DNA from: Halocalculus aciditolerans
Lineage (GTDB): Archaea; Halobacteriota; Halobacteria; Halobacteriales; Halobacteriaceae
Assembly: GCF_014647475.1 (NCBI RefSeq)
Contig: NZ_BMPG01000003.1
Location: 186,001 to 250,000, forward strand
Length of the DNA stretch: 64,000 nt
Direction of reading: 5' to 3'
The notes under the pieces are model-generated. The model did not search any database and had not been told where the DNA came from. It worked only from the letters and a program-made list of their open reading frames with translations. A program made the position numbers and the translations under genes. Positions within the stretch are counted from its first letter, which is position 1. Every line of letters begins with the position of its first letter. Below are positions 50,523-60,022 of this stretch, piece after piece.

Positions 50523-50662
50523 TAAGTAATAGAATCCGACGAACGGCCATAAAGTCACGGTTCCCGCCCGCTGCCCCGCGAAAACTTTTTTCAGGTTCGA
50601 GTTAGTTCACCGAACGTCTCGGGCCTCCGGACTTTTACCCGTGCAGTCATAAGGAGAACGTA

Positions 50663-52507
50663 ATGTTCTCCGCGATGCGCCGCCGCGCCGCCGCGCTCAT
50701 CGTCGCGGCCACCGGCGGTCTCCTTCTCCTCTTCCCCCTCTTCGACATCTGGGACGACGTCGCGAACCCGCCGATAAAGCCGCTGTGGACGACGCTCGCC
50801 GAGAACGCCATCGGCGTGCTCCTCGCCGGCCTCCTCTTCGCCGGCGGCCTCTGGCTCTACCGCCGCGACTGGGAGGACGCCTACGTCACCGACGCCGCCC
50901 TCTGGGTCGTCGCCATCGTCGCCGCCCACGGCCTCGTCATGGTCTGGATCGTCGGCATCCAACGCTACCTCCAACACGACCTCAAACCCTACATCATCGC
51001 GCTCGACGCCGTCGTCCTCAGCGCCGACACCGCGCTCGCCATCGGCGTCTACGACGCCCGGAACCGACGGAAACGGGACGAGCTCTCCCGCGAACGCGAC
51101 CGCCTCGACGCCCTCTACGAGAACTCCGTCGACCCGCTCGCCACCGTCAGATTCGCCGACGCCCCCGTCGTCGTCGCCGCGAACGACGCCTTCACCGACC
51201 GCTTCGGCGACCGCGTCGACCGCGTCCTCGACGCCGTCCCCGACAGCCAGCGCGGCGACACCCTCCGCGAGACCTTCGAAACCGCCAGCACCGTCGAGTA
51301 CGAGTGGGCGGGCGTCGACGGCGACCGCGACTACCTCGTCACCGTCACCCCCATGCCCGAAGGGGACGACCCGCGAGCGCACGTCCGCGTCGCCGACATC
51401 ACCGAACAACAACGCCTCGCCCGCGAAGAAGAAGCCCGGGAACGCGTCGAACACCTCCACCGCGTCGCCGTCGACCTCGCCGCCGTCGCCGACGAAGCCA
51501 GCGCGTTCGAACGCACCCTCAACGCCCTCCGCTCCACCGTCGCCTTCGACGCCGCCTGCGTCGTCGTCGACGGCGACCTCGTCGCCGGCCGCTCCACCAC
51601 CGACGTCCTCGACCGCGACGCCATCGAATCCGTCCAACCCGACGCCGTCCCCGGCGACGGCGGCGCACTCACACACACCACCGCCGACGGCCGCACCGTC
51701 CTCACCGTCCCCATCGGCGACGACGCCGTCATCCAAGCCGGCGTCGACGGCGACATCACGGACTCACAGGTCACCGCCGCCGAACTCCTCGGCACCCACC
51801 TCCGCGAAGCCAGACGCCGCCTCGCCCGCGAAGACCGCCTCCGCGAACAGCGCGAACGCCTCGAACTCCTCAACCGCACCTTCCGCCACGACCTCCTCAA
51901 CGACGTCAACGTCGTCGACGCCCGCGTCACTATCCTCGACGACCACGTCGACGCCGACGGCCAACCCCACCTCCACACCGTCGCCCAACGAACCGACGAG
52001 ATGCACGACCGCATCCAGACCATGCGCTCGCTCATGCAGGCCGTCGAAGACGACGACCACGAACTCACCGCCGTCCCCCTCGCCCCCACGGTCAAAACCC
52101 AAGTCAGCGCCGCCCGCGACGAACACCCCGACGCCGCCTTCGAAATCGACACCCCCCTCCCCGACGTCGACGTCCGCGCCGACGACCTCCTCGGCGACGT
52201 CATCGAGAACCTCCTCTCGAACGCCGTCGAGCACAACGACACCGACCCCGCACACGTCGACGTCTCCGCCACCCACCACACCGACACCGTCGCCCTCACC
52301 GTCGCCGACAACGGTCCCGGCGTCCACCCCGACCGCCGCGACGCCGTCTTCGACCTCGGCGAACGCGGCGACCGCAGCCACGGCACCGGCGTCGGCCTCC
52401 ACATCTGCCAGCGCATCGTCGACTCCTACGGCGGCCACATCGACGTCACCGACGCCGACGACCTCGGCGGCGCTGCCTTCACCATCCACCTCCCCACCGC
52501 CAGCTAA
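50663..52507 (+). CDS. Membrane sensor histidine kinase with PAS and GAF-like domains, 614 aa
   Basis: The N-terminus has four hydrophobic helices (to about residue 130). A PAS-like domain (RDRLDALYENSVDPLATVRFADAPVVVAANDAF, about 148-260) and a GAF-like domain (about 270-390) follow. The kinase core has the H-box RTFRHDLLNDVNVVDARV, N-box VIENLLSNAVEHN, G1 VADNGPGV and G2 HGTGVGLHICQRIVDSYGG. No linked response regulator gene is present, as is common in haloarchaea. The input signal is unknown. Confidence 0.9.
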   Translation: MFSAMRRRAAALIVAATGGLLLLFPLFDIWDDVANPPIKPLWTTLAENAIGVLLAGLLFAGGLWLYRRDWEDAYVTDAALWVVAIVAAHGLVMVWIVGIQRYLQHDLKPYIIALDAVVLSADTALAIGVYDARNRRKRDELSRERDRLDALYENSVDPLATVRFADAPVVVAANDAFTDRFGDRVDRVLDAVPDSQRGDTLRETFETASTVEYEWAGVDGDRDYLVTVTPMPEGDDPRAHVRVADITEQQRLAREEEARERVEHLHRVAVDLAAVADEASAFERTLNALRSTVAFDAACVVVDGDLVAGRSTTDVLDRDAIESVQPDAVPGDGGALTHTTADGRTVLTVPIGDDAVIQAGVDGDITDSQVTAAELLGTHLREARRRLAREDRLREQRERLELLNRTFRHDLLNDVNVVDARVTILDDHVDADGQPHLHTVAQRTDEMHDRIQTMRSLMQAVEDDDHELTAVPLAPTVKTQVSAARDEHPDAAFEIDTPLPDVDVRADDLLGDVIENLLSNAVEHNDTDPAHVDVSATHHTDTVALTVADNGPGVHPDRRDAVFDLGERGDRSHGTGVGLHICQRIVDSYGGHIDVTDADDLGGAAFTIHLPTAS

Positions 52508-52743
52508 GCACTCCTCACGGCTTGCTTCGCTCTCCGCTCGCACTTCCCGCGGTTCTCACTCGCACCGTCGGCGCTCGCTCCGAACCGCGCGGGTCGCGCG
52601 AACGCCAGGGAGTGCGAGCAGCACGTCGCGGAACGCGACGGAACGAGCGAGCGCCGCAGGCGCGAGCCGGAGGAATTCGTTCCGGCCGTGCTCACGGCTC
52701 CCTGCGGTCGCCGTTCGCTCGTTCCGTGGGTCTCGCCCCTCGC
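52508..52743. other. Low-complexity hairpin-rich spacer
   Basis: GC-rich words such as CACGGCTTGCTTCGCTCT, CTCGCACCGTCGGCGCTCG and GTTCGCTCGTTCCG fill this 236-bp region between convergent genes, with complementary copies that can pair. It resembles 4770-5250. No gene is supported. Confidence 0.5.
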
Positions 52744-53373
52744 TCACTCCGTTCGCTCGTCGCTCCGACCCACGTGCACGACACTCTCCAGGTACTCTTC
52801 GAGCGTCTGTCGGCCGTCGTCGATGGCGTCGGGTTCGTCGAGGGTGACGTAGCGGGCGCGCGCGCCGTCGACGATGGTGAGGCAGGCGGTGGCGACGTGT
52901 TCGGGGTCGACGTCGCGGAAGACGCCCTGTTCGATGCCGTCCTCGACGACGGTGCGGAGGAGCGCGCGGATGTACTCGTTGTTCTGTTTGAACTGCTCGC
53001 GGAGGTCGGCGTCGTAGGGGGCTTGCGCGCGGAGTTCGATGACGGCGACGACGAGGTCCCGGTACTCGGGGTCGTCGCGGAGGAACTGCCCGGCGAGGTC
53101 GTGGAGGCGCGCGGCCGGCTCGACGGTCTCTACCTCCTCGACGTGCTCGACGAAGCGGTCGAGGAGGTATTCGAGGAACGCGACCATGAGTCCCTCCTTC
53201 GTGTCGTAGTGGTAGTGAATCGCGGCCGTCGTCTTTCCGTACTCGTCGGCGATGGCCTGCATCGTCAGCGAGGCGTAGCCGTGTTCGCAGAGCGCGCGGT
53301 ACGTCGCCGCCATAATCTCGCTCTCCGTCTCCGTGCGCTCTGCGGTCTCCGGGGGCTCCGGCGACTCCACCAT
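52744..53373 (-). CDS. TetR/AcrR-family transcriptional regulator, 209 aa
   Basis: The N-terminal HTH reads ESEIMAATYRALCEHGYASLTMQAIADEYGKTTAAIHYHYDTKEGLMVAFLEYLL, the classic TetR DNA-binding pattern with 'YYHF'-type element IHYHYDTK. The C-terminal helical ligand domain (EYRDLVVAVIELRAQAPYDADLREQF and later) has no recognised specificity. It is divergent from a universal stress protein gene, 87 bp away, which it may regulate. Start at 53373 (MVESPEP). Confidence 0.88.
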   Translation of the reverse strand: MVESPEPPETAERTETESEIMAATYRALCEHGYASLTMQAIADEYGKTTAAIHYHYDTKEGLMVAFLEYLLDRFVEHVEEVETVEPAARLHDLAGQFLRDDPEYRDLVVAVIELRAQAPYDADLREQFKQNNEYIRALLRTVVEDGIEQGVFRDVDPEHVATACLTIVDGARARYVTLDEPDAIDDGRQTLEEYLESVVHVGRSDERTE

Positions 53374-53459
53374 ACGCGCCACTCGGCCGGTTCGCCGGAT
53401 AGGTGTTCCGACTACCCGCGTGGCAAACGTTCAAACGGCTTCTCCCCGTCCCTTCGAGT

Positions 53460-53933
53460 ATGTCCGAGACACCGCGGCGCGACCGGCCGTACGGCGACAT
53501 CGTCGTCCCCACCGACGGGAGCGACGTCTCGACGAACGCCATCAGTGAAGCCCTCACGCTCGCCGAACTCGCCGGCGGGACGATTCACGCCGTCTTCGTC
53601 CTCGACCCGAGCGTCGTCGCCGGCGGGCCGCTCGAAGACCTCACGCTCGATACGAGCCTCGACGCCGTGCTCGACGAACTCGAACACGAAGGCGAACACG
53701 CGCTCGCGGAACTCGAGCGCGCCGCCGAGACCGAGGGCGTCGACGTCACCACGACCGTCCGCGAAGGCACGCCATCCGTCCAGATCGTCGAGCACGCCGA
53801 CGACGTTGACGCCGACGTGGTCGTCATGGGGACGCACGGCCGCAAAGGCGTGAGCCGCGCACTCCTCGGCAGCACCGCCGAGAAAGTCATTCGGAACGCC
53901 GACACGCCCGTGATGACGATTCGGAAACCCTGA
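53460..53933 (+). CDS. Universal stress protein (UspA family), 157 aa
   Basis: YGDIVVPTDGSDVSTNAISEALTLAELAGGTIHAVFVLD is the UspA opening, and VVMGTHGRKGVSRALLGSTAEKVIRNADTPVMTIR has the ATP-binding G-x2-G-x9-G(S/T) motif. One domain, normal length. Divergent from the TetR gene and convergent with a zinc-ribbon gene. Precise role unknown; such proteins respond to energy, osmotic or oxidative stress. Confidence 0.9.
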   Translation: MSETPRRDRPYGDIVVPTDGSDVSTNAISEALTLAELAGGTIHAVFVLDPSVVAGGPLEDLTLDTSLDAVLDELEHEGEHALAELERAAETEGVDVTTTVREGTPSVQIVEHADDVDADVVVMGTHGRKGVSRALLGSTAEKVIRNADTPVMTIRKP

Positions 53934-54113
53934 CTACTCGCTCGGGCCGTCGAGGTCCTCGGGCGCTAGCTCCCGGAACGTCTCGTTCCCGCAGTCGCAC
54001 GCGCCGTCCGCCGTGAGCCGCTGGAACGCCCCGTCGCCGCGCACGCGGAGCGTGTAGACGGCTCCGCACGCCTCGCACTGCCCGAGCGTCGTCTCCGGTC
54101 CCGGCCCGCCCAT
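53934..54113 (-). CDS. Small zinc-ribbon protein, 59 aa
   Basis: MGGPGPETTLGQCEACGAVYTLR, then DGACDCGNETFRELAPEDLDG, gives two Cys pairs (CxxC and CxC) about 25 residues apart, a zinc-ribbon arrangement. The frame runs upstream to about 54386, but the ATG at 54113 gives a compact, conserved-looking protein. No family name is certain. The stop is directly next to the stop of the universal stress gene. Confidence 0.7.
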   Translation of the reverse strand: MGGPGPETTLGQCEACGAVYTLRVRGDGAFQRLTADGACDCGNETFRELAPEDLDGPSE

Positions 54114-54306
54114 GCCACCGGTACGCAACCGGGTCGATATACCGATATCGATGTGCTCGAACCCCGACAGTCGTACACAGGGATACTTTCTCCGGACACG
54201 GTGGTGTCCTGGGCCGCCGTCGCCGCGACCGACTCTTCCCGCTATCATCACCACTCGCCTTTCCGCCTTCGGCACGTTCAACCGCCTGCGCGAACCACCG
54301 AGAAGT

Positions 54307-55494
54307 ATGCCTCGGCTGCTCTCCGGCGTCCGCGGCGACGGCCGCGGCCGCGTCCTCGCCTTCGTCGCCGCCGGCTGGTTCCTCACGCTCGGCCTCCGCT
54401 ACGTCGTTCCCGCACTTCTCCCCGCCGTCAAAGACGCCTTCTCCCTCGGCAACGCCGGTGCCGGCCTCGCCGTCACCATCGTCTGGGCGTTCTACGCCGT
54501 CATGCAGTTCCCCGCCGGCGGCCTCGTCGACCGCGTCGGCGAACGCCGCCTCCTCGCCGTCAGCCTCGTCGCCGCCGCCGGCAGCCTCGCCGTCCTCGCC
54601 GCCGCCCCCTCCTTCTTCACTTTCCTCGTCGGCTGCGCCGTCTTCGGCCTCGCCACCGGCATCTACGGGCCGCCCCGCGGCACCGTCCTCTCCCGCACCT
54701 TCCCCGGCAACGACGGCACCGCCTTCGGCATCACGCTCGCCACCGGCAGCGTCGGCTCCGCCATCCTCCCCCTCCTCACCGGCGTCTTCGTCGGCTCCCT
54801 CGGCTGGCGAACCACCCTCCTCACCGCCATCCCGCTCTTCTGCCTCGTCGCCGTCGGCACCTGGCGCGTCGTCCCCGCCCGCGCGTCCACTCCCGACGCC
54901 GACACCGACCGCTCCTACGCCGCCGTCGCCCGCGACGCCGCCGCCGCCGTCCGCACCCGCCGCGTCGCCGCCCCCGTCGCCGCCGTCACCTTCCTCCTCT
55001 TCGGCCTCCAGGGCTTCACCGCCTTCGTCCCCACCTACCTCGTCGACGTCCGCGGCTACCCTTCCAGCACCGCCGCCGCCGTCTTCGCGCTCTTCTTCGT
55101 CGTCGGCGCAATCAGCCAGTTCGCCGCCGGCGCGCTCGCCGACCGCTTCGGGAAACGCGCCGTCCTCATCGCCGTCACCACCGCCGCCGTCGTCCCCCTC
55201 GCCGCCCTCCCCTACACGCACGGCCTCCTCCCCGTCGCCGCCGCCGTCGGCCTCGCCGGCGTCCGCCTCGCCATGGCCCCGCTCTCCAACGCCTACATCA
55301 TCGACAGCCTCCCCGAGAACGTCCAAGGCCTGACCTGGGGCGGCCTCCGCACCGGCTTCTTCGTCCTCTCCGCCACCGGCTCCCTCTTCGTCGGCGCGCT
55401 CGGCGACCGCGGCCTCTTCGACGCCTCCTTCCTCGTCCTCGCCGCCCTCACCGCCGTCGGCGCGCTCTGCTACCTCGCGCTCCCCGACCGCTGA
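54307..55494 (+). CDS. Major facilitator superfamily transporter, 395 aa
   Basis: Twelve hydrophobic helices are visible. The loop 2-3 motif is QFPAGGLVDRVGERRLLAVS, a good match to the MFS G-x-L-a-D-r-x-G-r-k signature, and its second copy is AAGALADRFGKRAVLIA in the C-terminal half. ATG at 54307 was chosen; the frame continues upstream but with no membrane helix. Substrate is unknown (drug, metabolite or sugar); TIYGPPRGTVLSRTFPG is not substrate-specific. Confidence 0.88.
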   Translation: MPRLLSGVRGDGRGRVLAFVAAGWFLTLGLRYVVPALLPAVKDAFSLGNAGAGLAVTIVWAFYAVMQFPAGGLVDRVGERRLLAVSLVAAAGSLAVLAAAPSFFTFLVGCAVFGLATGIYGPPRGTVLSRTFPGNDGTAFGITLATGSVGSAILPLLTGVFVGSLGWRTTLLTAIPLFCLVAVGTWRVVPARASTPDADTDRSYAAVARDAAAAVRTRRVAAPVAAVTFLLFGLQGFTAFVPTYLVDVRGYPSSTAAAVFALFFVVGAISQFAAGALADRFGKRAVLIAVTTAAVVPLAALPYTHGLLPVAAAVGLAGVRLAMAPLSNAYIIDSLPENVQGLTWGGLRTGFFVLSATGSLFVGALGDRGLFDASFLVLAALTAVGALCYLALPDR

Positions 55495-55666
55495 CACCCA
55501 CCGCCCTCGAAAACGCCGCCGCTCTCCACCTGGTCGCTCTCGCAGAACGACCCGCATCCGTGACTGCCCGGTCTGTCGAACTAGGCCACGTCGGTACCTC
55601 GCTAGCCGGTGTCGCGATCGGGGCAGACCGCAGTTCGGGCGTGTCGGGAGAGGGACCCCAGTCCGC
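55495..55666. other. Convergent intergenic spacer
   Basis: 172 bp between the MFS gene and the leftward repeat protein gene. No gene or obvious terminator is seen. Confidence 0.35.
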
Positions 55667-58108
55667 TCAGTTCGACTCCCCGAACGCCGCGTCCAGCGCC
55701 TCGTCCCAGCTCCCGAAGAACTCGACGACCTGACTGATGCCGTGCTCGCCGTAGCGCGCGAACTGCTGGCGCGACGGCAGCGTCCCGAGCTCCTCGCCGA
55801 CCGACGCGATGTCGTCCGCGAAGAGCTCTCCTCGGTCGATGCCGGCCTCGTCGAGCGCGTCTTCGAGCGACCCGAAGACGACCTCGTAGCTGAGCAGGGA
55901 TTCGCTCCCGCCGACGACGACGTCGTCGCGCGACGGCACGGCCGCCTTCTCCTCTTTCAACGCGCGAAGCTCGTCAATCATCCGCTCGCGCTTCGCCGCG
56001 TCCTCCCCGTCGTCGGCCTCCGCGTCCGCGGTCTCGGATTCAGACGCCGCGTCCGTCTCCTCGGCCGTCGCCGCGGTCGTCCCGCCGTCCGACACGGGGT
56101 CGGGCTCGTCGGCGACGTCGATGGGCACCGAGTCTTCCGCGGGCGCGTCCGTCGACGGTCGCGCACCCGACGGCTCCGGATGCACCGGCTCCTCCTCGAC
56201 CGAAATCTCCGCTGACTCGGGCTCCGCGGTTTCGATTTCGACCTCGGTCGTCGGCTCTGCTGCGGACGCCGACGTCGGCTCTGCGTCCGTCGCCGGCTCC
56301 GCGGTCGGTTCGGGCTCGGCCGTCGACTCCTCTTCCGCGGACGGTTCGTCGGCGCTGGTGCGCGCGGTGTGCCACTCGTTGAGGCGGTCCCGTGCGGCGT
56401 CCCACTCGCCGAAGAACCGCTCGTACATGTTCGCGCTGTACTGGCCGTGCCGGCTCATCTCCAGCTTCGACGGGAGGTGGCCGAGCGCGTCCGTCACGCG
56501 CTGGAGCTCGCCGAGCAGGCGAGCCTCCTTGTCGACGTCCGCGGCGGCGAGCGCGTCGTCCCACGACCCGAACGTCGCGATGTAGTCCTGTGCGCTGTAC
56601 GCGCCCTGATCGCGGAGGTCGTGCGCGCGGAGGAGTTCCCCGCGCCCGTCCTGGAGGTCGCGGAGCTCGTCCAGCATCGCCGCTTCCTCCTCGCTCCACG
56701 GGCTCTCCTCCACCGCGTCCGGCTCGGAACTGGACTCTGCCTCGCCTCCGCGCTCGGCGTCGACGGCCGGTTCGGATTCGACTGTCGACGCGGATTCGGC
56801 GTCGACTGCCGGCTCCTCGGCCTCGGTTGGCCGCTCGGCGTCCGCGGGTTCGTCGGGCATCGCCTCGGGGAGCGCGTCGACGTCGGGGAGGGCGGCGAGG
56901 CGCTGGGTGATTTCCTCGCCGCGCGGGAGCGCGCCGTCGTCGCCGAACGCCGTACAGGGGAGGCAGACGGACTCGTGGCCGTCGGGCGTCTCGATGTCGA
57001 AGGCGGCCGGGCGGTCGTCGCAGCGCACGCAGCCCTCGTCGGTCGGCTCGGCGGCCTGCGGGAGCATGTTCACGTACTCCGCGTAGTGGTCGCGCGCTCC
57101 CTGGAGGGCGTCGAGGGCGGCGTCGAGGTCGCCGTCGTCCATCGCGACCTCGTAGCGGTCGTGGGCTTCGCGGGCGTCTTCGAGCGTGCCGAGCAGGCCT
57201 TCGAAGTCGTCGACGCCGACGAGCTGCGCCTGCTGCTCGCGGAGGGTTTCGCGCTCGCTGGCGACCGTCTTCGTGAACGCGTCCGCGGGGTCGAGTTTGT
57301 CCATCGCGTCTTCGAGCGCCGCTTCGGCTTCGTCGTGGAACGCGGGGATGGACTCGTACTCGCCGGCGCGGACCGCCTCGTGCACCTTATCGAGGGCCGC
57401 GTCAGTCTCTTCGAGGTGTTCGGCGGCGGCCTTCGCGCGGGAGAGACGGTGTGCGTCCGCTTCGAGGTCGGCGGAGAGCTCCTCGGCGCGTTCGCGGACG
57501 GCGGAGCCGTTCGGTGCGAGTTCGAGGACCTGCGTGACGGCGTAGGAGGCGTCGGTCAGGTCGACCTCCGCGCGCTCGAGGTCGCGTTCCTCGCGGCGTT
57601 CGCGGCTGGCTTCGCGCTGCTCGAACGCCTCGTCGAGGTAGTGTTCCGCGATCTGCTCGCCGACGTACGCGCGGACCGCGGGGACGGTGTTCCGCTGGTC
57701 GGTCTCGAACGTGATGGAGGCGTGTTCGCCGCGCACGGTGACCTCGGCGGTCTTCGACACCATCTTCCGCCGCGTCTCGGCGTCGACGGCGGTGAGTTCG
57801 CTGTACGGAATGGTGATGACGGCGTCGCCGTCGGGGCCGCCGGCGACGCAGAGAACGCGGTCGTCGGTCGCGACGACGAACGTCGCGTAGTTGCCGGTGG
57901 TGTGTTCGACGCGTTCGCCGGCGCGCTCGATGGCGGGCGCGCTGGACGCTTCGAGGACGTAGTGCGGGAGCTCGTCCTCGTCGAGGTACTCGTGGAGCGG
58001 CCGGTCGCAGAGGCCGGCGTCGGCTCGCACGCCGCCCGGGCCGGTGCGATTCAGCAGGGACGGGCTGTAGTCCCCGCGAGACCGCATGTAGGTTGATAGT
58101 AAGTTCAT
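55667..58108 (-). CDS. Large multidomain protein: PH-like domain, coiled coil, zinc knuckle and HNH-associated repeats, 813 aa
   Basis: Residues about 60-145 look like a PH-type beta-sandwich domain (NYATFVVATDDRVLCVAGG ... ITIPYSELTAVD ... VTVRGEHASITFETDQ). A helical/coiled region follows to about 340, then a zinc knuckle (CVRCDDRP ... VCLPCTAFG). The C-terminal half contains four copies of a repeat related to the homing-endonuclease-associated repeat: YSAQDYIATFGSWDDALAAA, LGHLPSKLEMSRHGQYSANM, LLSYEVVFGSLEDALDEAG and LGTLPSRQQFARYGEHGISQ, split into two pairs by about 150 residues of Pro/Glu/Ser/Thr-rich linker. No nuclease motif is seen. Function unknown. The start at 58108 was chosen over the upstream in-frame one. 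Confidence 0.8.
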   Translation of the reverse strand: MNLLSTYMRSRGDYSPSLLNRTGPGGVRADAGLCDRPLHEYLDEDELPHYVLEASSAPAIERAGERVEHTTGNYATFVVATDDRVLCVAGGPDGDAVITIPYSELTAVDAETRRKMVSKTAEVTVRGEHASITFETDQRNTVPAVRAYVGEQIAEHYLDEAFEQREASRERREERDLERAEVDLTDASYAVTQVLELAPNGSAVRERAEELSADLEADAHRLSRAKAAAEHLEETDAALDKVHEAVRAGEYESIPAFHDEAEAALEDAMDKLDPADAFTKTVASERETLREQQAQLVGVDDFEGLLGTLEDAREAHDRYEVAMDDGDLDAALDALQGARDHYAEYVNMLPQAAEPTDEGCVRCDDRPAAFDIETPDGHESVCLPCTAFGDDGALPRGEEITQRLAALPDVDALPEAMPDEPADAERPTEAEEPAVDAESASTVESEPAVDAERGGEAESSSEPDAVEESPWSEEEAAMLDELRDLQDGRGELLRAHDLRDQGAYSAQDYIATFGSWDDALAAADVDKEARLLGELQRVTDALGHLPSKLEMSRHGQYSANMYERFFGEWDAARDRLNEWHTARTSADEPSAEEESTAEPEPTAEPATDAEPTSASAAEPTTEVEIETAEPESAEISVEEEPVHPEPSGARPSTDAPAEDSVPIDVADEPDPVSDGGTTAATAEETDAASESETADAEADDGEDAAKRERMIDELRALKEEKAAVPSRDDVVVGGSESLLSYEVVFGSLEDALDEAGIDRGELFADDIASVGEELGTLPSRQQFARYGEHGISQVVEFFGSWDEALDAAFGESN

Positions 58109-58263
58109 GGGTGGGGTCCCTCGTCTCACTTCCCTGTTTGGCTTCTCCCATTAAATATTTTACCGCCAAGAAATTTGAAAATAAATGCGCTTCGCGGGGG
58201 CGGCCATGCGGTCTTCGATTCGACCTCCGACTGCGAGAACCCGCGCAGAGGACGCGAACGCCG
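58109..58263. other. AT-rich promoter region between two leftward genes
   Basis: 155 bp containing TTAAATATTTTACC near 58153-58166, a likely TATA region for the leftward repeat protein gene. Nothing else is recognised. Confidence 0.45.
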
Positions 58264-59289
58264 TCAGTTGGCGACGTGCGAGCCGCCGTCGACTCTCGTC
58301 ACTTCGATATCGTGCTCCGTCACGAGCGGGTCGTCCGCGTCCGCTGTCTCCCTCGACTCGAACGTCGACGCCTCGGTGCGCTCCGTCGAGTCGACGCATT
58401 CGAAGACCGCGCCGTTCTCACCGACGACGACGTCGGGGTAGCCGAGTTCGACGTCGCCGAGCGCGTCCGGGCTCCCGAGCTCCGTGCGCGCCCACCGGTC
58501 GTCGCTGCCGGCGCGCCGCGAGTAGAGCGCGCCCGACTCGTCGAGCGCGACGACGCGCCCCTGGAAGACTTCGACCGAGACGAGCGGGGACCGCGAGACG
58601 TCGAGGTGCTCCCACTCCTCGCCTCGCAGCCGATAGAGCCGGCGGTCGGTCGCCGCCGCGTACACGACGCCCGACGGGTCCGCGTGCACGTCGTGATAGG
58701 TCACGTTCGGATTCACGGGGCCGAGGAGGTCCCAGCCGTGCTCCGTCCGCCGAGCGGTGTACCCGCTCGCGTCGATGGCGTAGCCGTGCCCGTCAGAGGT
58801 CATGGCGAGCGTCGTCACCGGGTCGCCGTCCGTCGGCCGCTCCGGCACGCCCCAGCTGACGGCGTAGCCGTCCACGTCGAACGGACGGACGTAGCCGGAG
58901 TCGTCGGCGATGAGCACCGATTCGTTCCCCGCGGGGCCGGCGACGTCGAGGGCGTCCCAGCGCGACGGCGCGCGCCCGGGAGTCGTGTACCCGTGTAGCT
59001 GGCCGTCGGCCGTGTCGTAGCACGCGAGCGCGCCGGAATCGCCGGCGAGCCAGAGTCGATTGCCGTCGGCGGTGACGGCGAGGAGGTCGAGGTCGTGGAC
59101 GTACTCGCTCGGTCCGCCCTCGATGACGACCTCCCAGCCGCGGCCGCGGTCGGCGAGGAGCGTTCCGCGCTCGCCGAGCGCGTACGTGCCGTTCGCAGCC
59201 TGGGCAACGACGTGCAAGTCCGCGTCGACCGGGGTCTCGACGGGCGTCCACTCGTCCGTCCGCTCGTCCGCGTCGTATCGAGCCACCAT
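58264..59289 (-). CDS. Beta-propeller protein of unknown function, 341 aa
   Basis: The sequence is built of repeated four-strand units with 'd.ng..y..G..G.l' elements, such as AANGTYALGERGTLLADRGRGW, ADGNRLWLAGDSGALACYDTADG, SDGHGYAIDASGYTARRTEHGW and PSGVVYAAATDRRLYRLRGEEW. This resembles YCF48/BNR-like propellers. No signal peptide or lipobox is visible, so it is predicted cytoplasmic. No catalytic site is visible. The start at 59289 (MVARYDADE) follows the AT-rich divergent region. Confidence 0.77.
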   Translation of the reverse strand: MVARYDADERTDEWTPVETPVDADLHVVAQAANGTYALGERGTLLADRGRGWEVVIEGGPSEYVHDLDLLAVTADGNRLWLAGDSGALACYDTADGQLHGYTTPGRAPSRWDALDVAGPAGNESVLIADDSGYVRPFDVDGYAVSWGVPERPTDGDPVTTLAMTSDGHGYAIDASGYTARRTEHGWDLLGPVNPNVTYHDVHADPSGVVYAAATDRRLYRLRGEEWEHLDVSRSPLVSVEVFQGRVVALDESGALYSRRAGSDDRWARTELGSPDALGDVELGYPDVVVGENGAVFECVDSTERTEASTFESRETADADDPLVTEHDIEVTRVDGGSHVAN

Positions 59290-59526
59290 TTGATACGTGA
59301 TTCAACCCCACGTAATTAAAAGGTTCAGGCTCATCGCACACCGAACGACGAGCGCGCTCACCGCTCCTGCTCTCGTCCGCACCGACCCACGTGTCTCAAT
59401 ATTCGAGACTGTCTCTGCAGTTAAGAGGTCAGTGATAGTTCACACGGTAATGGGGTTGTTTTTATCACTATCCGGGTCGAACTCGTGCGATACTGATTTG
59501 ACCGTGAATTACTAAGAGGTGGACAG
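59290..59526. other. AT-rich divergent promoter region
   Basis: 237 bp between the propeller gene and the PadR gene. TACGTGATTCAACCCCACG (59286-59304) lies near the left promoter, and TTGTTTTTATCAC (59456-59468) near the right one; a TATA box for PadR is plausible there, about 65 bp upstream of its ATG. No gene is seen. Confidence 0.4.
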
Positions 59527-59802
59527 ATGCACGACCTGACCGGATTCCAACGCGACCTGCTCTACGTCATCGGCGGCCTCGACGACCCCCACGGCCTCGC
59601 TCTCAAGGACGAACTGGAAGACTACTACGAGTCCGAAGTCCACCACGGCCGCCTCTACCCCAACCTCGACACCCTCGTCGACAAAGGGCTGGTAGAAAAA
59701 GGCAAAGTCGACGACCGAACGAACTCCTACTCGCTCACGCGCCGCGGCCGCCGCGAAATCGAAGCCCGCCGCGAGTGGGAGGACGAATACGTCGACGCGT
59801 AA
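59527..59802 (+). CDS. PadR-family winged-helix regulator, 91 aa
   Basis: LTGFQRDLLYVIGGLDDPHGLALKDELEDYY is the first half of the PadR winged helix, and VHHGRLYPNLDTLVDKGLVEKGKVDDRTNSYSLTRRGRREIEAR contains the 'G.lYp.L..Le..G.i' signature. The C-terminal dimerisation helix of longer PadR proteins is missing; this short form is the usual haloarchaeal PadR. Target genes are unknown. Confidence 0.9.
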   Translation: MHDLTGFQRDLLYVIGGLDDPHGLALKDELEDYYESEVHHGRLYPNLDTLVDKGLVEKGKVDDRTNSYSLTRRGRREIEARREWEDEYVDA

Positions 59803-60022
59803 CTCGCGACGCCGCTCAGCGCACCCACAACCTCCGCCCGCGTTTCTCGCTCACGCCCGACCCGCCGAGCGTGACGAACACGCCGCACGTCTCCTAGCTG
59901 ATGACCACCCATATCTCATAACTCGCTAAACCGTCTAACTCCACTTAGGCGGCTTAGACATATCGGCCGTCGTTTCGTGCTGAATCCGTGTCCTGATACG
60001 CGTCGAACGCGGAACTCACCGT
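59803..60022. other. Intergenic spacer
   Basis: 220 bp. It contains several CTAA-type AT-rich patches (CATAACTCGCTAAACCG at 59915-59931), likely the promoter of the next gene. No gene is visible. Confidence 0.35.

Noticed and set aside
50785..53853. A 1022-codon Arg/Pro-rich frame overlapping the histidine kinase
   Set aside because: Same-strand frame shadow of the kinase; no recognisable domain and impossible composition.
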